Positions 1-8,556 of a stretch of DNA of 64,000 bases are shown piece after piece (positions within the stretch are counted from its first letter, which is position 1; every line of letters begins with the position of its first letter). The stretch is from Rhodobacter viridis (GTDB lineage: Bacteria > Pseudomonadota > Alphaproteobacteria > Rhodobacterales > Rhodobacteraceae): the NCBI RefSeq assembly GCF_003217355.1, contig NZ_QJTK01000008.1:62001-126000 (forward strand), read 5' to 3'. The notes beneath the pieces are model-generated. The model saw only the letters and a list, made by a program, of their open reading frames with translations, did not search any database and had not been told where the DNA came from. Made by a program: the position numbers and the translations under genes.

Positions 1-795
1 TGGCCGCGCATTCAGGCCGCGATGATGGACGAGGACACGATCACCATCGCCTACCGCGAATGGCGTGGCGAGCCGCGCGGCAAGCTGCAGAAGAACGAGA
101 AGCTGGCCGAGGGGCAGGGCGACTGCATCGACTGCATGGCCTGCGTCAACGTCTGCCCGATGGGCATCGACATCCGCAACGGCCAGCAGCTCGAATGCAT
201 CACCTGCGGTCTTTGCATCGACGCCTGCAACGAGATGATGGACAAGATCGGCAAGCCGCGCGGCCTTGTGGGCTACATGGCGCTGAAGGACGAGGCGAAC
301 GAGCGCGCCGGCAACAAGGTCACGAATATCTGGAAACACGTGCTGCGTCCGCGCACGCTCCTGTATTTCACCCTCTGGGCGGGCTTCGGCGTCGCGCTGG
401 TCGTCGCGCTGTTCCTGCGCTCGCCCTTGGACTTCAACGTCACGCCGAACCGCGATCCGTTGTTCGTGACGCAATCCGACGGCACGATCCGCAATATCTA
501 CACCCTGCGCATCCGCAACAAGCACGGCTCCGAGGAAAGCTTCCGGATCTCGGTCAGCTCCGAGGATGAAGCCCAGGCCAAGGCGCTGAAACTGACGCTG
601 GAAGGGCAGGAGGGCGACACCGTCACTGTCCCGGCTGACCAGCTTTACAACCAGCGTCTCTATCTGGAAGCGGCGCCCGGTTCGAACTTCGCCGATGCGA
701 AGCGGTCGGATATCAAGATCTGGGTCGAACAAGTGGGCGTCGAGGAGCCGGTTCGCGACTCGGCCGACACCGTCTTCAACGGCAAGGGGAACTGA
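1..795 (+). CDS. ccoG: Cytochrome c oxidase accessory protein CcoG (FixG/RdxA), 3' part
   Basis: The gene enters from the left edge already in frame, so only the C-terminal 264 residues are present. Two ferredoxin-type cysteine clusters are visible, CIDCMACVNVCP and CITCGLCIDAC, which should hold two [4Fe-4S] centres. They are followed by one membrane span (around LLYFTLWAGFGVALVVALFL) and a soluble C-terminal domain typical of FixG. CcoG is a membrane iron-sulfur protein that takes part in copper reduction and assembly of cbb3 cytochrome oxidase. The stop is one base from the ccoH start, so ccoG-H-I-S looks like one transcript. The N-terminal membrane segments lie outside the window. Confidence 0.95.
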   Translation, partial: WPRIQAAMMDEDTITIAYREWRGEPRGKLQKNEKLAEGQGDCIDCMACVNVCPMGIDIRNGQQLECITCGLCIDACNEMMDKIGKPRGLVGYMALKDEANERAGNKVTNIWKHVLRPRTLLYFTLWAGFGVALVVALFLRSPLDFNVTPNRDPLFVTQSDGTIRNIYTLRIRNKHGSEESFRISVSSEDEAQAKALKLTLEGQEGDTVTVPADQLYNQRLYLEAAPGSNFADAKRSDIKIWVEQVGVEEPVRDSADTVFNGKGN

Positions 796-796
796 G

Positions 797-1252
797 ATGG
801 CGAAACCGCTGACCGGGCGCAAGGTCTTGCTGATGTTCGTGGCCTTCTTCGGGCTGATCATCGCCGTCAACGTGACGATGGCGGTGCAGGCGGTGAAGAC
901 CTTCCCCGGGCTCGAGGTGGCGAATTCCTATGTCGCCTCGCAGACCTTCGACGCCGATCGCGCCGCGCAGGAACGGCTGGGCTGGACGGTGAAACCGTCC
1001 TACGCCAATGGCGTGCTGACGCTCGACATCCGTGACCGGGCGGGCCAACCCGCCCCCCTCGGCCAGCTCGAGGTTCTGGTCGGCCGCACCACCATGGCCG
1101 CCGAGGACAAGACGCCGGTGATGACGCTGACCAACGGCGTCTATACCGCGGCCCTCAGCCTTGCCCCCGGGGCCTGGCTGATCCACCTCTCTGCCAAATC
1201 TGCTGACGGGGTGCTGTTCCAGCAGCGCCTCGACTTCCTCATCGAAGGCTGA
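797..1252 (+). CDS. ccoH: cbb3 oxidase assembly protein CcoH (FixH)
   Basis: The protein has 151 residues. It has a single N-terminal membrane anchor (VLLMFVAFFGLIIAVNVTMAV) followed by a periplasmic domain, the FixH layout. The start ATG follows the ccoG stop after one base (TGAGATG). FixH-family proteins are needed for maturation and stability of cbb3 oxidase, probably in contact with the early CcoN/CcoP subcomplex. Position between ccoG and ccoI is the standard order and supports the call. No unusual feature was seen. Confidence 0.93.
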   Translation: MAKPLTGRKVLLMFVAFFGLIIAVNVTMAVQAVKTFPGLEVANSYVASQTFDADRAAQERLGWTVKPSYANGVLTLDIRDRAGQPAPLGQLEVLVGRTTMAAEDKTPVMTLTNGVYTAALSLAPGAWLIHLSAKSADGVLFQQRLDFLIEG

Positions 1253-1257
1253 GCCTG

Positions 1258-3486
1258 ATGACTGCTGCCCCTCTCGCGTCGGTGGCCTCCTCTGCGGAGG
1301 CCGCCGAAGATCACCTTCAGGCTTCGGCCTGCCCGGCCTGCCTCGCCGCCCCCTCGGCGGAAGAGCTGGCGAAATCGGGCGATATCAAGGGGGCGCGGAT
1401 CATGCTGTCGCTGCCCACCGCCCATTGCGCGGTCTGCATCACCGATGTGGAACGCGAGATGGAGGCTTATCCGGGCGTCCGCTCGGCGCGGGTCAACCTG
1501 ACGCTGAAGCGCGTTTCGATCGATGCCGAGGCCAATGTCGCCGCCGATGCGCTGGTCGAAGCCTTGGGCAAGATCGGCTACGAGGCCTACGAGCTTGACC
1601 CCGGCATGCTCTCGGCGACCGAGACCGACAAGCGCGGCCGGGACCTTCTGATGCGGATCGGCGTTGCCGGTTTCGCGATGATGAACATCATGCTCCTGTC
1701 GATCGCGGTCTGGTCGGGGGCCGAGGCCGCGACGCGCGACATGTTCCACTGGATTTCCGCCGCCATCGCGCTGCCGACCGTGGTCTTTGTCGGCCAACCC
1801 TTCTTCAGCTCCGCCTGGGGCGGGCTGAAACATGGCCGCGTCAACATGGATGTGCCGATCTCGCTGGCGTTGATTCTGGCCTCGTCGATCTCGATCTTCG
1901 AAACGATGCACCACGGCCATCACGCCTATTTCGACGCCGCCGTGATGCTGTCCTTCTTCCTGCTGGTCGGCCGCTACCTTGATTACCGCACCCGCGCCGT
2001 TGCCCGCTCGGCTGCCGAGGAACTGGCCGCGCTCGAAGTGCCGCGCGCGAACCTTCTGCGCGATGGCGTCGAGATGATCGTGGCGGTGGCCGATCTGAAA
2101 CCGGGCGATCTGATCCGGGTGCGCCCGGGCGGCCGCATCCCGGCCGATGGCGAGGTGACGGAGGGCACGTCGGAAACCGACCGCTCGCTTTTGACCGGGG
2201 AAACCCTGCCGGTCTATGTCGGCCCCGGCACGATGCTGTCGGCGGGCGAGGTGAACCTGACCGGGCCGCTCACGCTGCGCGTCACCGCGGCGGGCAAGGA
2301 CAGTTCGCTGCACCGCATGGCCGATCTGGTGGCGATGGCCGAAAGCGCCAAGACCCGCTACACGACCTTGGCCGAACGCGCCGCGCGGTTTTACTCGCCG
2401 ATGGTGCATGCGCTGTCGTTTTCCGCCTTTGGCTACTGGATGTATGCCACGGGCGGCGATGTGCGCTTTGCCGTCAATATCTCGGCCGCCGTGCTGATCA
2501 TCACCTGCCCCTGCGCGCTGGGTCTCGCGGTTCCCGCCGTGATCACCGCGGCGAGCGGAAAGCTCTTCCGCAAGGGCCTGCTGATCAAGGACGGCACCGC
2601 GCTCGAACGTCTGGCCGAGGTCGACACGGTGGTGTTCGACAAGACCGGCACGCTGACCATGGGCACGCCGGTGCTGGAAGAGAGCGACACGATCGACGAG
2701 GAAACCCTCTCCGTCGCGGCGGCGCTGGCCGTCGCCTCGTCGCATCCGCTCGCCAAGGCGATCCTTGCCGCGGCCGAGGCACGCGAGATCCGGCCCGTCA
2801 CGCTTGACGATCTGCGCGAGGTGCCCGGCTTCGGCATCGAGGGGCGTCTGGGCCGTCTTTCCCTGCGTCTGGGGCGTGCCGACTGGGTGGGAGCCGAGCC
2901 CTGCGCCGCGACCGCCACGCATCTGCGTCTGGGCGAGGCGCCGCCGGTCACCTTCCGCTTCTCCGACCATCTGCGCACCGGCGCGGCCGAGGCGGTGGCG
3001 CTGCTCACCGCACAGGGCAAGCGGGTGCTGATGGTGTCGGGCGATGTCGAGACCGCGGTTTCGGCGCTGGCGGGCAAGCTCGGCATCACCGAATGGTATT
3101 CGGGGGCGCTGCCCGCCGAAAAGGCGGCGCTGATCGCCGATCTGATGGGGCAGGGCAAGCGCGTGCTGATGGTGGGTGACGGGCTCAACGACACGGCGGC
3201 GCTTGCCGCGGCGCATGTCTCGATCTCGCCCGCCTCGGCGCTCGATGCGGCGCGCACGGCCTCGGATATCGTGCTCTTGGGCGCCGATCTGGCGCCGGTG
3301 GGCGATGCCCTGCGCATCGCGGGGCAGGCGCGGCGCCGCATCAAGGAGAATTTCGCGATCTCGGCGGGCTACAACGTCGTCGCGGTGCCTCTGGCGCTTG
3401 TCGGCCTTGCGACGCCCCTCGCAGCGGCCTTGGCGATGTCCACCTCTTCGATTACAGTCTCGCTGAACTCGATGCGCCTGAAATAG
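1258..3486 (+). CDS. ccoI: Copper-transporting P1B-type ATPase CcoI (FixI)
   Basis: A 742-residue heavy-metal P-type ATPase. An N-terminal CPAC pair (residues 25-28) precedes a heavy-metal-associated domain whose binding site reads HCAVC (cysteines 57 and 60). The membrane metal site is CPC at 417-419, the phosphorylated aspartate is in DKTGT (D461), and the hinge motif GDGLND is present. CcoI exports copper towards the periplasm for insertion in the CuB centre of cbb3 oxidase rather than for copper resistance. It starts five bases after ccoH and sits before ccoS, which distinguishes it from the CopA-type pump at 20005-22425. Confidence 0.96.
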   Translation: MTAAPLASVASSAEAAEDHLQASACPACLAAPSAEELAKSGDIKGARIMLSLPTAHCAVCITDVEREMEAYPGVRSARVNLTLKRVSIDAEANVAADALVEALGKIGYEAYELDPGMLSATETDKRGRDLLMRIGVAGFAMMNIMLLSIAVWSGAEAATRDMFHWISAAIALPTVVFVGQPFFSSAWGGLKHGRVNMDVPISLALILASSISIFETMHHGHHAYFDAAVMLSFFLLVGRYLDYRTRAVARSAAEELAALEVPRANLLRDGVEMIVAVADLKPGDLIRVRPGGRIPADGEVTEGTSETDRSLLTGETLPVYVGPGTMLSAGEVNLTGPLTLRVTAAGKDSSLHRMADLVAMAESAKTRYTTLAERAARFYSPMVHALSFSAFGYWMYATGGDVRFAVNISAAVLIITCPCALGLAVPAVITAASGKLFRKGLLIKDGTALERLAEVDTVVFDKTGTLTMGTPVLEESDTIDEETLSVAAALAVASSHPLAKAILAAAEAREIRPVTLDDLREVPGFGIEGRLGRLSLRLGRADWVGAEPCAATATHLRLGEAPPVTFRFSDHLRTGAAEAVALLTAQGKRVLMVSGDVETAVSALAGKLGITEWYSGALPAEKAALIADLMGQGKRVLMVGDGLNDTAALAAAHVSISPASALDAARTASDIVLLGADLAPVGDALRIAGQARRRIKENFAISAGYNVVAVPLALVGLATPLAAALAMSTSSITVSLNSMRLK

Positions 3487-3515
3487 GCGCATCCCCCCCC
3501 TGCGCGAGGGCCACC

Positions 3516-3674
3516 ATGTCGATCCTGAGCTATCTGATCCCGATCTCGCTCTTTCTGGGCGGCTTCGGCCTTGTCGCTTTCCTCTGGGCGCTGAAAGAGC
3601 GTCAGTATGACGATCCGAAGGGCGATGCCGAGCGGATCCTGTCGGGCAAATACGACGACCGTCCGAAACGCTGA
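3516..3674 (+). CDS. ccoS: cbb3-type oxidase assembly protein CcoS
   Basis: A 52-residue protein starting at ATG 3516. One hydrophobic helix (MSILSYLIPISLFLGGFGLV) is followed by FLWALKERQYDDPKGDAERIL, the hallmark of CcoS, in which the tail after the helix contains QYDD and DAERIL. It is required for cofactor insertion in cbb3 oxidase. It lies 29 bp after ccoI and is the last gene of ccoGHIS, just before a strong hairpin. Confidence 0.93.
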   Translation: MSILSYLIPISLFLGGFGLVAFLWALKERQYDDPKGDAERILSGKYDDRPKR

Positions 3675-3686
3675 CGCCGCGCAAAG

Positions 3687-3758
3687 GGGCGTATTTGGAC
3701 CAAGAAAAAGCCCGGACCTTGCGAGGGGTCCGGGCTTTTTCTTGGTCCAAATACGCCC
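3687..3758. terminator. Perfect 32-bp inverted repeat / bidirectional terminator
   Basis: Arms 3687-3718 and 3727-3758 are perfectly complementary around an 8-nt loop. The inner part (AAAAAGCCCGGACC paired with GGTCCGGGCTTTTT) is a classic GC stem with a U run on either strand. The outer part carries the GGGCGTATTTGGACCAAG element found after other genes here. It lies between the convergent ends of ccoS (+) and the carboxypeptidase gene (-), so it can terminate both. Confidence 0.9.
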
Positions 3759-3779
3759 TTGCCCCGGGCTGGGTCGGGC

Positions 3780-5435
3780 TTACTGCCCGATTACCGAGCA
3801 ATCGACCGAGCGGGCGGCGAGACGGGCGCAGGCCAGATCGGCATCGCCGCGGGTCAGGCCGACGAAGAGCGCGTCATACCCGGCCTTGCGGGTCGCGACC
3901 TTGCGCAGGCCCTCGGCCAGCGCGGTGCTTTCCATCAGCGCGGTCTTCAGCAGCGCCTGTTCGGCGGCATATTGCGACGGATACTTGCCAAGGCTGATGC
4001 CCCAATTGCGCCCGCCCGACGACGACGCGCGGGCAACCACCTCGCGCTTGCCTTCCGGCATCGGGGCGGGGGGCGTCAGCGCGGCAAGGATCATCGTGTC
4101 ATTGCGCGGCGCGGGGGCCGCGGTGCCCATCGCCAGCGTTTCCGGCTGCGCGGTCGCGGTCTGGATGAAGACCGGGCCCGAGGGATCGGTGTCGCCCTGC
4201 GCTTCGACGGTTTCGTCGACCGGCGCGGGCTCCATCATCGCCAGCGTTTCGGGCTGCGGCGCGGCGACCTGCACGAGATCCGCTGCGGCATCGGTCGCGG
4301 GCTTTTCGGCGGGTTTGCGCGCCGGTTCGGCTTCGGCCACTTGCACCGGGGCGGGCTCCGGCTCCGGGGCAGGGGCGGCGGCCGCGGGACGGGCCATCGG
4401 GCGCGGGCTGCGCTTGAGCCCGGCCTCCGAAGCATCGGCGATCAGATCGGGGGCGGCGGCGCGGCCCGAAACCGCGGCAGCGGCGGCGGCGGCCGTCGCG
4501 GCTTTCACCGCGGCTTCATCGTCATCTTCGTTTGCATCCGGTGCGGCATCGACCTGCGGCCCCGCAAGATCGCCGTCGGCATTCGCCAGCAATTGCGGTG
4601 GCGTCGGTTTCTTGCCGTTCACGTTTTCGGGCACACGCTCGAACCCAAGATCAAGCAGTTCCGCGATCTTCGAGTTGCGCGCGGCGGGCGAGGTGCCGCC
4701 GAAAACCGTGGCGATGATGCGCTTGTTGCCCCGCTGCGCCGAGGCGACAAGGTTGAAGCCTGCGGGCACGGTGTAGCCGGTCTTGATGCCGTCGGCGCCC
4801 TCGTAGGCGTCGAGGAAGCGGCGGTTGGTGTTCGCCACATGGGCGATCCCCGCATCCGCCGTCCGGCGCGAGAACAGGCTGTAATATTGCGGGAAATCGT
4901 AAAGCAGATGGCGGCCAAGCAGCGACATGTCATGCGCGGTCGACATGTGCCCCGCGCGGGTCAGGCCGTTGGCGTTCTTGAAGGTGGTGTTTTTCATGCC
5001 AAGCGCCTTGGCGGTGCGGTTCATCCGCGCCGCGAAATGCGCCTCGTCGCCGCCGAGGAAATCGCCGATGGCGGCGGCGGCGTCGTTGGCCGATTTGATC
5101 GCGGCGGCGCGGATCAGATAGCGCAGGGCGATCTTCTGCCCCGTGCGCAGACCCAGACGCGACGGCGGCTGGCCGGCGGCATTGGCCGAAACCGTCACCA
5201 TCGTATCAAGGCTGACTTCACCCGACTCGATCGCCTGGAAGGTGATGTAGAGCGTCATCATCTTCGTCAGCGAAGCCGGGTGCAGTCGCGTATCCGCGTT
5301 CTTTTCGTAAAGAACCTCTCCGGTGCGGGCATCCATCACATATGCCGCAAACGGTGCCGCCCAAAGCGCCACCGGCATAAGCATCACGAATATCGCCAAA
5401 AGCCCCGAGCGGCCCCAGTGCGTCAGCCTGGTCAC
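3780..5435 (-). CDS. D-alanyl-D-alanine carboxypeptidase with C-terminal SPOR domain
   Basis: A penicillin-binding protein 5/6-type serine peptidase (peptidase S11) that trims the terminal D-Ala of peptidoglycan pentapeptides. The active-site motifs are ASLTK (S55, K58), SAN and KTG. I chose the GTG start at 5435 because AAGGG lies 8 nt upstream and translation then begins with a signal peptide (THWGRSGLLAIFVMLMPVALWA); an in-frame start at 5534 would add 33 residues. A long Ala/Pro/Glu-rich linker leads to a C-terminal SPOR-like domain (RNWGISLGKYPSQYAAEQAL) that should target it to septal peptidoglycan. Length is about 551 residues, longer than classic PBP5 because of the linker and SPOR. 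Confidence 0.9.
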   Translation of the reverse strand: MTRLTHWGRSGLLAIFVMLMPVALWAAPFAAYVMDARTGEVLYEKNADTRLHPASLTKMMTLYITFQAIESGEVSLDTMVTVSANAAGQPPSRLGLRTGQKIALRYLIRAAAIKSANDAAAAIGDFLGGDEAHFAARMNRTAKALGMKNTTFKNANGLTRAGHMSTAHDMSLLGRHLLYDFPQYYSLFSRRTADAGIAHVANTNRRFLDAYEGADGIKTGYTVPAGFNLVASAQRGNKRIIATVFGGTSPAARNSKIAELLDLGFERVPENVNGKKPTPPQLLANADGDLAGPQVDAAPDANEDDDEAAVKAATAAAAAAAVSGRAAAPDLIADASEAGLKRSPRPMARPAAAAPAPEPEPAPVQVAEAEPARKPAEKPATDAAADLVQVAAPQPETLAMMEPAPVDETVEAQGDTDPSGPVFIQTATAQPETLAMGTAAPAPRNDTMILAALTPPAPMPEGKREVVARASSSGGRNWGISLGKYPSQYAAEQALLKTALMESTALAEGLRKVATRKAGYDALFVGLTRGDADLACARLAARSVDCSVIGQ

Positions 5436-5636
5436 GATCACTGCCCTTACACTGCCTCTATTTGCCCCGTTGTGTTCAGGGGCTTGGCACAAGACTAGCA
5501 CGCCTCTGCGACGGTGAAAACCGCGAAGATTCAAAGGCTTTTACTGCGGCCTTCGTGCCACGGGAAGCGATTCCGCATCAAGATGTTGTGTTGCGCCTGG
5601 GGTGCCTTGCCACGGCTTGTGGTTGCGAGGCGAATT
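5436..5636. other. Intergenic region upstream of the carboxypeptidase gene
   Basis: About 200 bp between two minus-strand genes. It must hold the ribosome-binding site and probably the promoter of the carboxypeptidase gene. No convincing RNA gene, repeat or operator was recognised in it. Confidence 0.4.
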
Positions 5637-6347
5637 TCAACCAAAGGAGGATGGATCGATCCGCGCCACCAGTTCTGCGAGTTGTGCCAGATCGGGCAAT
5701 TCGGCGAAGCGCGGATGGCCCAGTGGGGCGGTGGCCTGTTCAAGCGCCCAGGTCATCTCATGCGGCACATGCACGCCCCAGCCCCCGGCCTCGAGCATCG
5801 GCAGCACGTCGGATTTCAGCGAATTTCCGACCATCAGCGCCTGATCGGCGCCGCTGCCGTGGCGGGCAAAGACCGTGCGATAGGTCTCGGCGCGCTTGTC
5901 CGACACGATCTCGATCGCGTCGAAAAGATCGCCAAGCCCCGATTGCGCCAGCTTGCGTTCCTGATCGAGCAGATCGCCCTTGGTCACCAGCACCAGCCGA
6001 TAGCGGCCCGCCAGCGCCTCGACCGCCTCGCGGGCATGGGGCAGGATCTCGATCGGATGCGCCAGCATCTCGCGCCCGGCGGCGAGGATCTCGCCGATCA
6101 CCGAGGCGGGCACGCGGCCCTCGGAAACCTCGATTGCGGTTTCGATCATCGAGAGGGTGAAGCCCTTGACGCCAAAGCCATAACTGCCGACGTTGCGACG
6201 TTCGGCGGCCAGTAGCCGCTCCTCCAGATGCGCGGTCTCGGCATGAGCGGCGAGCAGGTCGTGGAACCGCGCCTGGGTCATGCGAAAGAACCGCTCGTTG
6301 TGCCAGAGCGTGTCATCGGCATCGAAGCCGATCGTGGTCAGCGTCAT
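5637..6347 (-). CDS. HAD-superfamily hydrolase
   Basis: A 236-residue haloacid dehalogenase-like hydrolase. Motif I is DADDTLW near the N-terminus (nucleophile and acid/base Asp), motif II is VTKGD, and the acidic metal-binding motif III is around MVGNSLKSDVLPMLEAGG. Members are usually phosphatases on small phosphorylated metabolites; the substrate cannot be read from sequence. The start ATG at 6347 has GAGGAGA upstream; a longer in-frame version to 6470 has a non-hydrophobic, Arg-rich start and looks non-coding. It is transcribed away from clpS. Confidence 0.85.
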   Translation of the reverse strand: MTLTTIGFDADDTLWHNERFFRMTQARFHDLLAAHAETAHLEERLLAAERRNVGSYGFGVKGFTLSMIETAIEVSEGRVPASVIGEILAAGREMLAHPIEILPHAREAVEALAGRYRLVLVTKGDLLDQERKLAQSGLGDLFDAIEIVSDKRAETYRTVFARHGSGADQALMVGNSLKSDVLPMLEAGGWGVHVPHEMTWALEQATAPLGHPRFAELPDLAQLAELVARIDPSSFG

Positions 6348-6507
6348 CGGGTCTCTCCTCGGGGGCAACCTGCCGCGGGGGCGACCGATTGGCAAGAGCA
6401 TCCGCACTGGCTTTTCTTGGCGCGCAATGTTCCTATATTGATCCTTGCGTTCACGATTCCCTGCGATCATGGACGCTTGATGTCGATTCGAGACCGGAGG
6501 ACTGCCC

Positions 6508-6861
6508 GTGCTTCACCCCCTTTACCTCAGCGCCCACCGCGCCGGAGACGGCGAGGGTGATGGCGAGGGCGAAGCCGGCATCGCCGTCAAGACCGCGCCG
6601 AAGACGGCCCGGCCGCCGATGTACAAGGTCCTGCTGTTGAACGACGATTACACGCCGATGGAATTCGTCGTGCATATCCTCGAGCGCTTCTTCGGCATGA
6701 ACCATGCGCAGGCGTTCGAGATCATGTTGACCGTGCACAAGAAGGGGCTCGCCGTCGTCGGCGTCTATTCCTTCGAGGTGGCCGAGACCAAAGTCTCGCA
6801 GGTGATGGATTTTTCGCGCCGTCACCAGCATCCGCTGCAATGCACCATGGAAAAGGAGTGA
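6508..6861 (+). CDS. clpS: ATP-dependent Clp protease adaptor ClpS
   Basis: A 117-residue protein beginning at a GTG codon with CCGGAGG seven bases upstream. The ClpS core is clear: [17 protein letters not shown], then [12 protein letters not shown] and the C-terminal [17 protein letters not shown]. ClpS binds the N-domain of ClpA and delivers N-degron substrates to ClpAP. The first 35 residues are an acidic, flexible Gly/Glu tail as in other alphaproteobacterial ClpS. clpA is not in the window. Confidence 0.95.
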   Translation: MLHPLYLSAHRAGDGEGDGEGEAGIAVKTAPKTARPPMYKVLLLNDDYTPMEFVVHILERFFGMNHAQAFEIMLTVHKKGLAVVGVYSFEVAETKVSQVMDFSRRHQHPLQCTMEKE

Positions 6862-6882
6862 GGGGCGCGCCCCTCCGATCTG

Positions 6883-7944
6883 ATGAGCCATCCTCGTCTT
6901 ACGCTGGCGCTTGACGCGCCCGATGCGCTGCCGTCCGACGGGCGGATCGTCGTTTATCGCCCCACCGCCGACACCGATCTGAGCGATCTGCCGAAAGCCC
7001 GGCTGCAGCTGGTGCAGGGCTTCCGGCCCGATTACGAGGCGCTGGCGGCGCGCGGCTACGCCGTCGCGCCCGCGGCCGAGGGCAGTTTTGCCGCTGCCGT
7101 GGTCTTCGTGCCGCGCGCCAAGGCCGAGGCGCGGGCGCTTCTGGCCGAGGCCTCGGCGCGGGTCGTGCCCGGCGGGCCGATCTGGGTCGACGGGCTGAAG
7201 ACCGATGGCATCGATTCCCTGCTGAAGGATCTGCGCGCGCTGGTGCCGATCTCGGACCCGATCGCCAAGGCGCATGGCAAGATCTTCGGCTTTGCCGCGG
7301 CACCCGGGGCGCTGGACGCCTGGGCCGCGAAACCGCAACAGCCCGCCCCCGGCTTCACCACGGCGCCGGGCGTGTTCTCGGCCGATGGCATCGATCGCGG
7401 TTCGGCGCTTTTGGCCGCCTGTCTGCCCGAGACCCTGCCCGCACGGGTGGTCGATCTGGGCGCGGGCTGGGGCTGGCTTGCGGCGCAGGTTCTGGCGCGC
7501 AAGGGGGTCGAGCAGGTCGATCTGGTCGAGGCCGAGCATTCTGCGCTCGAATGTTCGAAAATGAACATTTCCGACCCGCGTGCCCGCTTCCTTTGGGCCG
7601 ATGCGACGAAGGTGAAGTTCGAAAATCGACCTTTGGCCGCGGTGATGAACCCGCCTTTCCACACCACGCGGAACGCCGATCCGGCGCTTGGCATCGCCTT
7701 CATCCGCGCGGCTGCGGGGCTTTTGTCGCTGTCGGGGACGCTCTGGATGGTGGCGAACCGGCATCTGCCCTATGAGGCGGTGCTGCGCGAGTGCTTCCAC
7801 GAGGTCGAGGAAATCACCCCGCCCACCGGCCGCGATGGCGCCTTCCGCATCTTCCGGGCCGAGCGTCCGATTGCCCATGCGACGAAGCCCGCGAAAGCCG
7901 CGCCCGAGCCCGCCGGGCGTCGGGTGGTGCGCACGCGGCGCTGA
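6883..7944 (+). CDS. Class I SAM-dependent methyltransferase, RsmC-like (16S rRNA m2G)
   Basis: A 353-residue protein with the two-domain RsmC layout: a degenerate N-terminal methyltransferase-like half, then a catalytic half with the SAM motif VVDLGAGWGWLAAQVL and the base-flipping NPPFH motif in AAVMNPPFHTTR. NPPF followed by His is characteristic of the guanine-N2 rRNA methyltransferases RsmC and RlmG. It probably modifies small-subunit rRNA, but which guanine is not visible. It starts 21 bp after clpS, suggesting cotranscription. Confidence 0.85.
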   Translation: MSHPRLTLALDAPDALPSDGRIVVYRPTADTDLSDLPKARLQLVQGFRPDYEALAARGYAVAPAAEGSFAAAVVFVPRAKAEARALLAEASARVVPGGPIWVDGLKTDGIDSLLKDLRALVPISDPIAKAHGKIFGFAAAPGALDAWAAKPQQPAPGFTTAPGVFSADGIDRGSALLAACLPETLPARVVDLGAGWGWLAAQVLARKGVEQVDLVEAEHSALECSKMNISDPRARFLWADATKVKFENRPLAAVMNPPFHTTRNADPALGIAFIRAAAGLLSLSGTLWMVANRHLPYEAVLRECFHEVEEITPPTGRDGAFRIFRAERPIAHATKPAKAAPEPAGRRVVRTRR

Positions 7945-7947
7945 GGC

Positions 7948-8349
7948 CTATTCTTCGGGATAGGCCGCCTTGCAGGCGCGGATCGCGGCATTGGCGGCGG
8001 GGGTCAGAGATTTGATCTTCGCCCGCAGCCCGTCGCGCTTGCGGCGTTCCGATTGCGGATCGATCGGCACTTCGCGGGTGCGGGTGACGGTGTAATCCTC
8101 AAGGCACATGCGCGGCTTCTGGATCACCGTGCCGTTCGGGCGGGTGATCACGTCCGAGCCGCATTGCTCCCACCGCGTCATCGGCACTTCGTATTCTTCA
8201 TAGGCATAGCCGCGGTCAAGATTCCCCTGAACCTCTTCGAGCAACCGTTGCAGGTGGCGGATCTCGCGGGTTTCACGGTTGATGCATTGCTCCTGCGGCG
8301 TGCCGCAGGCGGCCAGAGCCAGAACACCGAATACGATCAGCTTGCGCAT
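7948..8349 (-). CDS. Small lipoprotein of unknown function
   Basis: A 133-residue protein with a lipoprotein signal: MRKLIVFGVLALAAC, where Cys15 would be lipidated. The mature part has four further cysteines, a helical stretch (IRHLQRLLEEVQGNLDRGY) and a C-terminal helix. I do not recognise a characterised family. The start ATG at 8349 has GGAGGG upstream. It converges on the methyltransferase gene with only 3 bp between stops. Confidence 0.75.
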   Translation of the reverse strand: MRKLIVFGVLALAACGTPQEQCINRETREIRHLQRLLEEVQGNLDRGYAYEEYEVPMTRWEQCGSDVITRPNGTVIQKPRMCLEDYTVTRTREVPIDPQSERRKRDGLRAKIKSLTPAANAAIRACKAAYPEE

Positions 8350-8406
8350 GGAACCCTCCGCTTTCGGGCATTCTTGCGCCGCCGGGGCGAAAACGCAACC
8401 GGGGCA

Positions 8407-8466
8407 GGGGGGCTCTGCCCCCCGGCTGCGCCGCCCCCCGAGATATTTGTGGCAAGGCAAAATGGG
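8407..8466. repeat. Dispersed palindromic intergenic element (GATATTTG type)
   Basis: A GC hairpin (GGGGGGC-TCT-GCCCCCC, 8407-8423) is followed by CCCCCCGAGATATTTGTGGCAAGGC. The same composite, a G6/C6 hairpin followed by a GATATTTG..GCAAG core, recurs at about 24847-24908 and 56205-56340. It lies in the 207-bp gap between the lipoprotein (-) and the helicase (+) genes. Confidence 0.7.
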
Positions 8467-8556
8467 GTGGATATTTGTCATGACCCCAGAACGGGGCTTT
8501 CCTTTTAAGGGGATTGGGCGTATGGGCTGCGCTTTCTTCCCAGCGAAAGCCCCCCC

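Noticed and set aside
1141-3801. An 886-codon minus-strand frame opposite ccoI and ccoS
   Set aside because: Shadow of ccoI; it also crosses the strong 3687-3758 hairpin and has no ribosome-binding site.
6380-6507. Heat-shock (RpoH) type promoter before clpS
   Set aside because: CTTGG and TATATT are present but only about 12-13 bp apart, too close for a functional pair.
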